Source: an uncultured Lachnospiraceae bacterium (lineage in GTDB: Bacteria; Bacillota; Clostridia; Lachnospirales; Lachnospiraceae). From it: a DNA stretch of 13,833 bases. Under the pieces are notes generated by a model that was given only the letters and a program-made list of their open reading frames with translations, had not been told where the DNA came from and searched no databases. Shown here one piece after another: positions 7,215-13,833 of the stretch (within the stretch, counting starts at the first letter, position 1; each line of letters begins with the position of its first letter). Where the stretch lies: the NCBI GenBank assembly GCA_910577765.1, contig CAJTOV010000103.1, positions 1-13,833 on the forward strand, given 5' to 3'. A program made the translations under genes and the position numbers.

Positions 7215-8272
7215 CAGAGAAAATCGATATCAAATCCCTGACTATGGAGGAGCTGGAGCAGGAGCTGGTAAAGCTGGGAGAGAAAAAGTTCCGGGCAAAG
7301 CAGGTGTACCAGTGGCTCCATGAGAAGCTGGCAGAGGACTTTGACCAGATGACCAGTCTGCCGCTGGGGCTGCGGAGCAGTCTGGGAGAGCACTGTTTCC
7401 TGACCAGCTTAAAGCCGGTGCAGGTCCAGGTGTCCGGGATTGACGGAACCAGAAAGTATCTGTTCGGCCTGGCGGACGGCCATGTGATCGAGAGCGTGTG
7501 GATGCAGTACCGCCACGGGAATTCCGTGTGTATCTCCACCCAGGTAGGCTGCCGGATGGGGTGCCGTTTCTGTGCCTCCACCCTGGACGGACTGGTGCGG
7601 AACCTGACCGTGTCGGAGATGCTGGACCAGGTGTACCGGATTCAGGCCCTGACCGGCCAGCGGGTCTCCCATGTGGTGCTTATGGGCTCCGGGGAGCCTC
7701 TGGACAATTATGACCATGTGGTAAAGTTTCTTCACCTCCTTACGGGAAGCGGGGGGCTTAACATCAGCCAGCGCAATATCACCCTGTCCACCTGCGGCAT
7801 TGTGCCGGGGATGAGACGGCTGGCCCAGGAGAAGCTGCAGATTACCCTGGCCCTTTCCCTTCACGCTTCCAGGGACCAGGTGCGCAGGGAGCTGATGCCG
7901 GTTGCCAGACGGTTCGGGCTTTCGGAGGTGCTGGATGCCTGCCGGGAGTACTTTGCCGTCACGGGACGGCGGGTGACCTTTGAGTACAGCCTGGTAGCCG
8001 GGGTCAACGACAGCCCCGGGGAGGCCAGGGCCCTGGCAGGACTGCTGGCAGGGCTTCACGGCCATGTGAACCTGATTCCGGTGAATCCGGTGCGGGAGCG
8101 GGAGTTTGTCCAGTCTTCCCCGGCAGCGGTCCGGGCTTTCCAGAAGATTCTGGAGGAACAGGGAATCCCGGCCACGGTCCGCAGGGAAATGGGGCGGGAC
8201 ATCCAGGGAGCCTGCGGCCAGCTGCGGAGAAGCTACCTGGAACAGGGAATGGGAGAGAACGGAATGTCATAG
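7211..8272 (+). CDS. rlmN: 23S rRNA/tRNA adenine-C2 methyltransferase RlmN (radical SAM)
   Basis: RlmN makes 2-methyladenosine at A2503 of 23S rRNA and A37 of some tRNAs by radical SAM chemistry. The 353-aa protein has an N-terminal helix-rich domain (about 1-75, with FRAKQVYQWLHEK) and the CRMGCRFC motif whose C114, C118 and C121 bind the 4Fe-4S cluster. It also has GSGEPLDNYDHVV, LALSLHAS and a late cysteine C335 in DIQGACGQLR, which matches the methyl-carrying cysteine of E. coli RlmN. The coding frame is open upstream to 7052, but ATG 7211 is the natural start. It overlaps the rsmB stop by ATGA, AGAGGA at 7197-7202 lies in front, and MTEKIDIKSLTMEEL is a normal family N-terminus. No antibiotic-resistance Cfr features are evident. 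Confidence 0.97.
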   Translation: MTEKIDIKSLTMEELEQELVKLGEKKFRAKQVYQWLHEKLAEDFDQMTSLPLGLRSSLGEHCFLTSLKPVQVQVSGIDGTRKYLFGLADGHVIESVWMQYRHGNSVCISTQVGCRMGCRFCASTLDGLVRNLTVSEMLDQVYRIQALTGQRVSHVVLMGSGEPLDNYDHVVKFLHLLTGSGGLNISQRNITLSTCGIVPGMRRLAQEKLQITLALSLHASRDQVRRELMPVARRFGLSEVLDACREYFAVTGRRVTFEYSLVAGVNDSPGEARALAGLLAGLHGHVNLIPVNPVREREFVQSSPAAVRAFQKILEEQGIPATVRREMGRDIQGACGQLRRSYLEQGMGENGMS

Positions 8273-8326
8273 GTGAGATGTGGCCGGAGGCAGATTTTTG
8301 AAGTAAAAAGCGGGAGGATTGACCAG

Positions 8327-9070
8327 ATGCAGGCATATGCAATCACGGATGTGGGGGTCAGAAGAGCTACAAACCAGGATTATATTTTTGCGTCCACAAA
8401 AAAGGTGGGCTCCCTGGATAATCTGTTTATTCTTGCAGACGGAATGGGAGGACACAATGCAGGGGATTTCGCGTCCCGGTATCTGGTGGAGCATCTGGTG
8501 AAATTTTTCGGCAAAAGCCAGCCGGACAAGGATGTCCACAGCATTCTCAAGGAGGGAATCCGCCAGGTGAACCGCAGCCTGTACCAGGAGGCCAGCCAGA
8601 GTGCCAGCCTCCAGGGGACAGGAAGTACCCTGGTTCTGGCCACGGTCCGCGGGGATGTGCTCTATGTGGCCAACATCGGGGACAGCCGTCTCTATCTTCT
8701 GCGGGAAAGCCTGGAGCAGATTACCAAGGACCACTCCTATGTGGAGGAGCTGGTGGCCCTGGGCAAGATGAAGCGGGGCAGCCGGGATTACGAGGAAAAG
8801 AAGAATATCATTACCCGTGCGGTGGGCACGGGGGAGGATGTGGACATAGACCTGTTTGCGCTGAAGCTTAAGCGCCGGGATTATGTGCTGATGTGTTCGG
8901 ACGGCTTAAGCAACATGGTAGACGAATTTGAACTGGAATACATCATCCGAACCGAGGAAAGTCTTCAGGAAAAAGCGGAGACTCTGGTTCAGGCAGCTAA
9001 CCGGAACGGGGGACTGGATAATATTTCCGTCATCCTGATAGACCCGCAGATGAGTGAGGAGAGTGTATGA
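8327..9070 (+). CDS. prpC: PP2C-family Ser/Thr protein phosphatase (PrpC/Stp type)
   Basis: This Mn/Mg-dependent phosphatase reverses the action of the PASTA kinase encoded next. The 247-aa protein shows the PP2C motif series: TDVGVRRATNQD near the start, LADGMGGHNAGDFAS with the metal-binding Asp, GTGSTLVLATV, NIGDSRLYLL, KDHSYVEEL, CSDGLSNMV and GGLDNISVILI. It is soluble, with no signal peptide or membrane segment. The frame is open from 8273, but ATG 8327 has GGGAGG at 8312-8317 and gives the family N-terminus, so I use it. The 54 bases after rlmN hold only this leader. The stop overlaps the kinase start (ATGA), which keeps the phosphatase-kinase pair coupled as in other Firmicutes. Confidence 0.96.
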   Translation: MQAYAITDVGVRRATNQDYIFASTKKVGSLDNLFILADGMGGHNAGDFASRYLVEHLVKFFGKSQPDKDVHSILKEGIRQVNRSLYQEASQSASLQGTGSTLVLATVRGDVLYVANIGDSRLYLLRESLEQITKDHSYVEELVALGKMKRGSRDYEEKKNIITRAVGTGEDVDIDLFALKLKRRDYVLMCSDGLSNMVDEFELEYIIRTEESLQEKAETLVQAANRNGGLDNISVILIDPQMSEESV

Positions 9071-11301
9071 TGCTGAGGCCAGGAGTATTTTTGCAGGACC
9101 GTTATGAGATACTGGAACAGATTGGCTCCGGCGGCATGTCCGTGGTCTACAAGGCCAAATGCCATAAGCTGAACCGGCTGGTTGCCATCAAGGTACTGAA
9201 GGAGGAATTCAGCAGCGACAGTAATTTTGTCAGCAAATTCAAGATGGAGGCCCAGGCAGCGGCAGGTCTGTCCCACCCCAATATTGTCAGTGTATACGAC
9301 GTAATTGACGAGGGGAAGCTTCACTACATTGTCATGGAGCTGATCGAAGGGATCACGCTGAAAACCTATATCGGAAGAAAGGGCAGGCTGGAGATCAAAG
9401 AAAGCGTAGGCATCGCCATCCAGGTGGCCCAGGGGATTGCCGCTGCCCATGAGCAGCACATTATCCACCGGGACATTAAGCCCCAGAATATGCTGATTTC
9501 CAAGGACGGAAAGGTGAAGGTGGCGGATTTCGGTATTGCCAGGGCCGTGTCGGCCCAGACCCTTACCTCCTCGGCCATGGGATCGGTCCATTACATTTCC
9601 CCGGAGCAGGCCCGGGGCGGGTTCAGCGACGTGCGCAGCGATATCTATTCCCTGGGGATCACCATGTATGAGATGGTTACGGGAAAGCTTCCCTTTGAGG
9701 GGGATACCACGGTGGCCATTGCCCTGGCCCATTTAGAGAATGTGGTGGTGCCTCCCAGCGTGTACAATCCGGAGATTCCGGTAAGCCTGGAGCGGATCAT
9801 TCTCCAGTGTGTGGAGAAGAAACCGGAGAACCGGTACGAGCATGTGAACCAGGTGGCAGGGGATCTGATGAAGGTGCTTATGGGGCCGGAGGGAACCCAG
9901 GAGGCAGAGGGGGGCGGACTGAACATCCCCATATCCACGGGAAAGAAGATGAGCGACCATACGGTGGAAATCAGCCCCAGGGAGCTGGCCCAGATCAACG
10001 GGCGGATTCCCAAGCGGGAGGATTCTGCCCGCAGGCAGGCCAGGGAGACGGCAGCCACCAGAAAGCCTTCCGCCAGGGAGGATTACCGGCGTACCGGCAG
10101 AAAGAAATGGGAGCTGGAAGAGGAACTGGACGAGGAGCCGGAGGAGGAGCGGGGCGGGGTCCATCCCCAGATTGAGCGGATTCTGGCCGTCACCGGGGTG
10201 GTGACCTCCGTGATCATCGTGGCAGTGCTGGTGGTGGTATTTTCCCGGCTGGGAGGTCTCTTCCAGGCAGGCACCGGACTTCTGGGCAAGGAGACAGAGT
10301 CCCAGACCCAGGCTTCTACGGCAGATGTGACCGTTTCCGGGGACGGGGAATCCCTGGATGATACCCAGGTGCGGATGCCCAGGGTAGCAGGGCTGCCCAT
10401 AGGGGAGGCAGAGAACCAGCTAAAGGAAAATTATCTGAAAATCCAGTATGAATATGTGGATTCGGATGATGTGAAGAAGGGGGATATTATCAGTCAGAAC
10501 CCGGAGCCGGGGCAGGTGGTGTCCCGCTGGTCCACGGTTACGGTGGTGGTCAGCAACGGAACCGACAAGATTGATCTGTCCGGCATGGGCTTAGAGGGGC
10601 TGGAGGTGTCCGTAGCCACAAAATATCTGGAGAACCAGAAGCTTCTGGCAGATGTGACCGAGGAGGAGCATGAGACCGTGGAGGCCGGCAGGGTGATCCG
10701 CTATGAGGTAAACCAGGCAGATCCCGGTCATCCCAGCCTGGTGCCGGAGGGCGGGCTTGTGCATCTGTATGTGAGCAAAGGTCCCCATGTGGAGCTGGTG
10801 CCGGTTCCAAATCTGGAAGGCAAGACGGAAGAGGATGCCATCGCCATGCTGGGGGAGGCGGGACTGGTTCCCGGCAATACCAGAACCGAGCATCATGAGT
10901 CCGTGCCCAAGGGCTGTGTGATCAGCCAGTCCGGGGGAACCGACGGAATGATCCTGCCGGGAGGCGCCATTGATTATGTGGTGAGCCTGGGCCCGGAGGT
11001 GCGTAAACAGCGGTATGTGGCGTCCATTGACACGGTGTATGATTTGAGCAATCTCATCGGGCCTGGGGCAAACAGCGCCAGCTTTACGGTCATGGTCCGC
11101 CTGCACCAGGTGACCAACGGCCAGGACGAGTATAAGACCCTGACAGAGCCCAGGACCATTACCGGGGATATCCTTCTGCCGGTCAGCTACACCAGCATCG
11201 AAAGCATGAACGGTACTGATGTAGGGGAGGTGGAGGTGGTGGATGCCGCCTCGGGAGCAGTGCTGAAATCTTACCCGCTGACATTTTTCCCAATGGATTA
11301 A
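9067..11301 (+). CDS. prkC: PASTA-domain membrane Ser/Thr protein kinase PrkC (PknB/Stk family)
   Basis: This is a Hanks-type kinase that senses muropeptides or lipid II outside the cell and phosphorylates wall, division and translation targets inside. Layout of the 744 aa: kinase domain about 13-272, with GSGGMSVVY (20-28), K42, HRDIKPQN (134-141), DFG (154-156) and activation-loop threonines T165 and T167. A charged cytoplasmic linker covers 290-368, with an acidic ELEEELDEEPEEE run. A single membrane helix spans about 371-392. Three PASTA repeats follow at about 435-497, 503-573 and 576-643. A further 100-residue extracellular segment without PASTA features runs to the C-terminus. ATG 9067 overlaps the phosphatase stop; ATG 9070 is equally possible. 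It is intact, with all key kinase residues present. The extracellular region implies wall sensing next to a run of translation genes. Confidence 0.97.
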   Translation: MMLRPGVFLQDRYEILEQIGSGGMSVVYKAKCHKLNRLVAIKVLKEEFSSDSNFVSKFKMEAQAAAGLSHPNIVSVYDVIDEGKLHYIVMELIEGITLKTYIGRKGRLEIKESVGIAIQVAQGIAAAHEQHIIHRDIKPQNMLISKDGKVKVADFGIARAVSAQTLTSSAMGSVHYISPEQARGGFSDVRSDIYSLGITMYEMVTGKLPFEGDTTVAIALAHLENVVVPPSVYNPEIPVSLERIILQCVEKKPENRYEHVNQVAGDLMKVLMGPEGTQEAEGGGLNIPISTGKKMSDHTVEISPRELAQINGRIPKREDSARRQARETAATRKPSAREDYRRTGRKKWELEEELDEEPEEERGGVHPQIERILAVTGVVTSVIIVAVLVVVFSRLGGLFQAGTGLLGKETESQTQASTADVTVSGDGESLDDTQVRMPRVAGLPIGEAENQLKENYLKIQYEYVDSDDVKKGDIISQNPEPGQVVSRWSTVTVVVSNGTDKIDLSGMGLEGLEVSVATKYLENQKLLADVTEEEHETVEAGRVIRYEVNQADPGHPSLVPEGGLVHLYVSKGPHVELVPVPNLEGKTEEDAIAMLGEAGLVPGNTRTEHHESVPKGCVISQSGGTDGMILPGGAIDYVVSLGPEVRKQRYVASIDTVYDLSNLIGPGANSASFTVMVRLHQVTNGQDEYKTLTEPRTITGDILLPVSYTSIESMNGTDVGEVEVVDAASGAVLKSYPLTFFPMD

Positions 11302-11314
11302 AAGGATAAGGGCC

Positions 11315-12202
11315 ATGAAAGGAAAGATTATCAAGGGAATTGCCGGTTTTTACTATGTCCATGACAGAAAGAGCCGGGTCTACGCCTGCAAGGCCAGGGG
11401 AATCTTCCGGAAACGGGGCATCCGCCCCGTGGTGGGGGATGATGTGGAGTTCTCCATTCTGGACGAGGCCGCAGGAGAGGGCAGCATTGACCAGATTCTT
11501 CCCAGGAAGAATGAGCTGGTCCGCCCGGCTTCCGCCAATGTGGACCAGGCCCTGGTGGTCTTTGCCGTCACCCAGCCGGACCCGAACCTGAATCTGCTGG
11601 ACCGGTTTCTGGTGATGATGGAGGTGAACCGGATTCCGGTGACCGTCTGTTTCAATAAGACGGACCTGGCAGAGGAGTTCCAGTGTGACAGGTATGGCCG
11701 GATCTATCAGGAGGCCGGATACCAGGTGTTCTTTGCCAGTACCCGGGAGGGCAGGGGGGTGGAAGCGCTGCGGGCTTTCCTGCGGGGAAAGACCACCATT
11801 CTGGCCGGTCCTTCCGGGGTAGGCAAGTCTTCTCTCACCAATGTGATCCAGCCGGAGGCCGGGATGGAGACCGGCGCCATCAGCCAGAAGATCCAGAGAG
11901 GCCGTCATACGACCCGCCATGCAGAACTGTTCTGTGTGGAGGAGGACACCTACCTGATGGACACACCCGGATTCAGTTCCATGTATCTGGAGGAGGTGGA
12001 AGCCGCCGGCTTAAAGGAATATTTCCCGGAGTTTGACCGGCTGGAGGAAGGCTGCCGGTTCGGGGCAGACTGTGTCCATATGGGGGAGCCGGTGTGCGGG
12101 GTCAAGGCTGCCCTGGACCGGGGGGAGATTGCCGCCAGCCGGTATGAAAATTACAGGCTTTTGTACCAGGAGTTAAAGGAGCGGGAGAAGCGCAGGTATT
12201 AG
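11315..12202 (+). CDS. rsgA: Ribosome small subunit-dependent GTPase RsgA
   Basis: RsgA is the circularly permuted GTPase that checks late 30S subunit maturation. The 295-aa protein has an N-terminal OB-fold (about 1-70). Its G motifs come in permuted order: NKTD (114-117), then P-loop GPSGVGKS (165-172), then the switch I region GRHTTRHAEL (196-205) and DTPG (216-219). The C-terminal zinc finger uses C247, C253, H255 and C261. AAGGATAAGGG at 11302-11312 precedes ATG 11315, which lies only 13 bases after prkC. In B. subtilis the homologue (CpgA) is a known substrate of PrkC, which fits the gene order. It ends in TAG followed at once by TAA. Confidence 0.97.
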   Translation: MKGKIIKGIAGFYYVHDRKSRVYACKARGIFRKRGIRPVVGDDVEFSILDEAAGEGSIDQILPRKNELVRPASANVDQALVVFAVTQPDPNLNLLDRFLVMMEVNRIPVTVCFNKTDLAEEFQCDRYGRIYQEAGYQVFFASTREGRGVEALRAFLRGKTTILAGPSGVGKSSLTNVIQPEAGMETGAISQKIQRGRHTTRHAELFCVEEDTYLMDTPGFSSMYLEEVEAAGLKEYFPEFDRLEEGCRFGADCVHMGEPVCGVKAALDRGEIAASRYENYRLLYQELKEREKRRY

Positions 12203-12207
12203 TAATA

Positions 12208-12246
12208 GAGAAACAGTGCAATCGAGTAACAGTACGATCGAGAAAC
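12208..12246 (+). repeat. Imperfect 16-nt tandem repeat, possibly a degenerate relative of the structured repeat
   Basis: Units 12208-12223 and 12224-12239 match at 13 of 16 positions, and a third partial unit (GAGAAAC) follows. The stretch AGTGCAATCGAGTAACAGTA (12214-12233) can also be aligned, with single-base gaps, to the H2 palindrome core of the larger repeat family. It lies in the 56-base gap between rsgA and rpe, just before the rpe ribosome binding site. The tandem repeat is plain to see; the link to the family is tentative. Confidence 0.5.
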
Positions 12247-12258
12247 GGGGGACCGTGT

Positions 12259-12930
12259 ATGATGGAGCGGAAGTGTATTCTGGCGCCCTCCCTTCTGGCG
12301 GCGGATTTTGGCCGTCTGGGGGAGCAGGTGCAGACCGTGGCCCAGGCAGGGGCCGAATATATTCATATTGACGTGATGGACGGGATGTTTGTTCCCAGTA
12401 TTTCCTTTGGAATGCCGGTGATTGCCAGCATCCGGCCCTGGACGGACAAGGTGTTTGATGTCCATATGATGGTGGAAGAGCCGGGGCGGTACGCGGCTGA
12501 CATGAAAAAGGCCGGGGCGGATCTTCTGTGTGTCCACCAGGAGGCCTGCCGCCACCTGGACCGGACCATCCAGCAGATTAAGGACCTGGGAATGAAGGCC
12601 GGGGTGGCCTTAAATCCGGCTACCTCCCTGGAGGTGCTGGACTATATTCTGCCCCAGGTGGACATGGTTCTTCTCATGTCTGTGAATCCGGGCTTTGGGG
12701 GGCAGAAGTTTCTTCCCTATACCCTGACAAAGGTCCGGAAGCTGCGGGAGCGGATTCTGCAGCAGGGTCTGGATGTGGACATCCAGGTAGACGGCGGCAT
12801 CGGACCTGGAAATGCACGGCAGGTGGTGGAAGCCGGGGCCAATATTCTGGTGGCCGGGTCAGCCGTGTTTGGCGGGGACGCGGCGGAGAATACCAGGAGG
12901 CTGGTGGAGCTGATTACTGGGGAGAGTTAG
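12259..12930 (+). CDS. rpe: Ribulose-phosphate 3-epimerase
   Basis: Rpe interconverts D-ribulose 5-phosphate and D-xylulose 5-phosphate in the pentose phosphate pathway. The 223-aa protein is a TIM barrel with all family landmarks: LAPSLLAADF (with S11), HIDVMDG (H36, D38), DVHMMVEEP (H69), VNPGFGGQKF and QVDGGIG (D178). The metal ligands H36, D38, H69 and D178 and the phosphate-binding loops are complete. ATG 12259 follows GGGGGA at 12247-12252; ATG 12262 is the next codon and could also serve. It sits in its usual place between rsgA and thiN. The final codons and the stop run straight into a repeat copy, whose first hairpin includes the last base of the TAG. Confidence 0.97.
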   Translation: MMERKCILAPSLLAADFGRLGEQVQTVAQAGAEYIHIDVMDGMFVPSISFGMPVIASIRPWTDKVFDVHMMVEEPGRYAADMKKAGADLLCVHQEACRHLDRTIQQIKDLGMKAGVALNPATSLEVLDYILPQVDMVLLMSVNPGFGGQKFLPYTLTKVRKLRERILQQGLDVDIQVDGGIGPGNARQVVEAGANILVAGSAVFGGDAAENTRRLVELITGES

Positions 12931-13014
12931 TCTGGCCAGACGTGCGGATGGCACGGATAGCCAGTGTCGGTTACTGGAGAATTCGTATGGCGGTGTACCA
13001 GCATTGCCTTGCGG
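12930..13014 (+). repeat. Interspersed structured repeat, copy B (complete), in the thiN leader
   Basis: Three hairpins in order. H0: GTCT (12930-12933) pairs with AGAC (12938-12941). A 19-nt linker follows (12942-12960), identical to copy C at 17 positions. H1: CCAGTG (12961-12966) pairs with TACTGG (12972-12977). A 5-nt linker AGAAT follows. H2: 12983-12995 pairs with 13002-13014 around TACCAG, giving 12 of 13 pairs with four G-T wobbles and one T-T mismatch. Similarity to copy A is 38 of 54 ungapped, and copy C extends it on both sides. It fills most of the 136-base gap between rpe and thiN. The remaining 52 bases hold the thiN ribosome binding site and nothing else I recognise. Confidence 0.8.
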
Positions 13015-13066
13015 AAACCGGAGGGCAGCCCCAAACCGTTATTGCAGACAGATGGAGGAAGCTGAC

Positions 13067-13723
13067 ATGAAGACTTGCCTGGTGGTGACCGGAGGGAAGA
13101 CCGATGAGGCGTTTGCCCGGTCTTTCCTTTTGCAGGAGAGCATCCAGAAGATCATTGCCGTGGACCGGGGCTTAGAGACGGCCGGCCGTCTGGGGCTGGT
13201 GCCCGACTACATTGTGGGGGATTTTGATTCGGTGGATCCCCAGGTGCTGGCAGAATATAAGAAGCTGCCTTTTATTGTGTGGGAGCACCACAAGCCGGAG
13301 AAAAACCAGACAGACACGGAGCTTGCCAGAAACCGGGCCATGACCCTGGGCTGTGACCGGATCTTCTTTCTGGGAGCCACCGGCGGGCGTCTGGACCACA
13401 TGCTGGCCAATATCCACACCCTATATGTGTGTATGCAGAAGGGGGTGGAGGCCTATCTGGTGGACGCCCAGAACCGGGTCAGTCTGCTGGATGAGGGACG
13501 GACCTTCTGCCGCAGCAGCCAGTGGGGAAAGTATATTTCTTTCCTGCCCTACACGGACCGGGTTACCGGAATCACCCTGGAGGGGTTCCGCTACCCTCTG
13601 ACCGGAAAGAATCTTAAGAAAGGCCAGGAGCCGGGGCTGTGCATCAGCAACGAGCTGGCAGAAGAATATGGGACCCTGCGTTTTTCCGGCGGGGTGCTGG
13701 TGTGTATGGAGACCAGGGACTAG
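13067..13723 (+). CDS. thiN: Thiamine diphosphokinase
   Basis: ThiN transfers pyrophosphate from ATP to thiamine, giving thiamine diphosphate, the cofactor of transketolase and pyruvate-converting enzymes. The 218-aa protein has the family motifs AVDRGLE (31-37, with D33), GDFDS (51-55), the NQTDTELA segment (80-87) and GGRLDH (106-111), followed by a C-terminal beta-rich domain. The frame is open from 13004 inside the repeat. ATG 13067 is preferred: GGAGGAAG at 13054-13061 precedes it and MKTCLVVTGG is a standard ThiN N-terminus. ATG 13052 is a weaker alternative. It is the last gene of the conserved block. The stop TAG lies four bases before a long palindrome. No TPP riboswitch is visible upstream. 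Confidence 0.96.
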   Translation: MKTCLVVTGGKTDEAFARSFLLQESIQKIIAVDRGLETAGRLGLVPDYIVGDFDSVDPQVLAEYKKLPFIVWEHHKPEKNQTDTELARNRAMTLGCDRIFFLGATGGRLDHMLANIHTLYVCMQKGVEAYLVDAQNRVSLLDEGRTFCRSSQWGKYISFLPYTDRVTGITLEGFRYPLTGKNLKKGQEPGLCISNELAEEYGTLRFSGGVLVCMETRD

Positions 13724-13727
13724 TAAA

Positions 13728-13761
13728 TAGTGCAACGATGTACTAGTACATCGTTGCACTA
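13728..13761. repeat. Perfect 34-bp palindrome just after thiN (hairpin H2 of copy C)
   Basis: The sequence from 13728 to 13761 equals its own reverse complement, with TACTAGTA (13741-13748) at the centre. Arms TAGTGCAACGATG and CATCGTTGCACTA pair at all 13 positions. It begins four bases after the thiN stop. There is no T-run on either side, so it is not a canonical intrinsic terminator, though it could stall RNA polymerase or protect the mRNA 3' end. Confidence 0.95.
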
Positions 13762-13833
13762 ATTCCCGAGTAACTAGTACTCGCTATCCGCGCCATCTGC
13801 ACGCCTGCGAAGCTAGCCGTAGGCCCCACTACG
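13728..13833 (-). repeat. Interspersed structured repeat, copy C (complete, inverted)
   Basis: Read on the - strand this copy has the same order as copy B. H0 is GCTT-CGC-AGGC (13813-13803). The 19-nt linker follows. H1 is CGAGTA-CTAGT-TACTCG (13783-13767). A 5-nt linker GGAAT leads to the perfect H2 palindrome. It matches copy A at 52 of 54 positions over 13741-13794. Beyond H0, bases 13818-13833 form another small hairpin (CGTAG and CTACG, 6-nt loop) that ends flush with the window. Whether this last piece belongs to the element cannot be told. No gene is present in this final stretch. Confidence 0.85.

Noticed and set aside
13004..13066. A 21-codon N-terminal extension of ThiN
   Set aside because: It is translated from the repeat copy and has no ThiN similarity; GGAGGAAG marks ATG 13067 as the start.
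13015..13066. TPP riboswitch in the thiN leader
   Set aside because: The conserved CUGAGA and thi-box elements are absent; the leader is taken up by the repeat copy and the ribosome binding site.
13728..13761. Intrinsic terminator for thiN
   Set aside because: The hairpin is perfect, but no T-run follows on either strand, so I list it as a palindrome only.
1..13833. CRISPR array or prophage/IS signature
   Set aside because: The repeats are few, unevenly spaced and partly inverted, with no spacers; no cas, integrase or transposase gene is present.

Overview
The window reads as a chromosomal segment from a GC-rich member of the Lachnospiraceae or a close clostridial relative. GC looks near 60% by eye. 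Every protein is of Firmicutes type, the PASTA kinase has the clostridial layout, and the gene order matches the conserved Firmicutes priA-def-fmt-rsmB-rlmN-prpC-prkC-rsgA-rpe-thiN block. The genus cannot be settled from the sequence alone.

Layout. Bases 1-54 are a truncated copy of an interspersed repeat. Then come twelve genes, all on the + strand and tightly packed: murF, priA, def, fmt, a yugP-type membrane zinc protease, rsmB, rlmN, a PP2C phosphatase, a PASTA Ser/Thr kinase, rsgA, rpe and thiN. Most junctions touch or overlap (def/fmt abut, yugP/rsmB overlap by 8 nt, rsmB/rlmN and phosphatase/kinase overlap by 4 nt), so translational coupling in one or a few long transcripts is likely. 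Intergenic space opens only after rsgA, and that is where repeat sequence appears again: a short degenerate tract between rsgA and rpe, a full copy between rpe and thiN, and a full inverted copy after thiN that runs to the window end.

How the genes fit together. murF completes the UDP-MurNAc-pentapeptide. The PASTA kinase senses muropeptides and lipid II and, with its PP2C partner, tunes wall growth. def and fmt handle N-terminal formylation and deformylation. rsmB, rlmN and rsgA modify or mature rRNA. priA restarts stalled replication forks. rpe and thiN serve the pentose phosphate pathway and thiamine diphosphate supply.

Most unusual. (1) The repeat family has three hairpins joined by nearly invariant linkers. 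Its two complete copies (12930-13014 and the inverse of 13728-13813) differ by many paired, compensatory base changes and by strand-consistent G-U wobbles, the signature of a conserved RNA fold. I do not recognise it as a named element. (2) PriA appears to lack the whole winged-helix domain, and a perfect GC hairpin sits at the apparent deletion junction. (3) RsmB carries a 36-bp tandem duplication inside its methyltransferase domain. (4) An AT-rich island with rare codons at the end of priA may hide a promoter for def.
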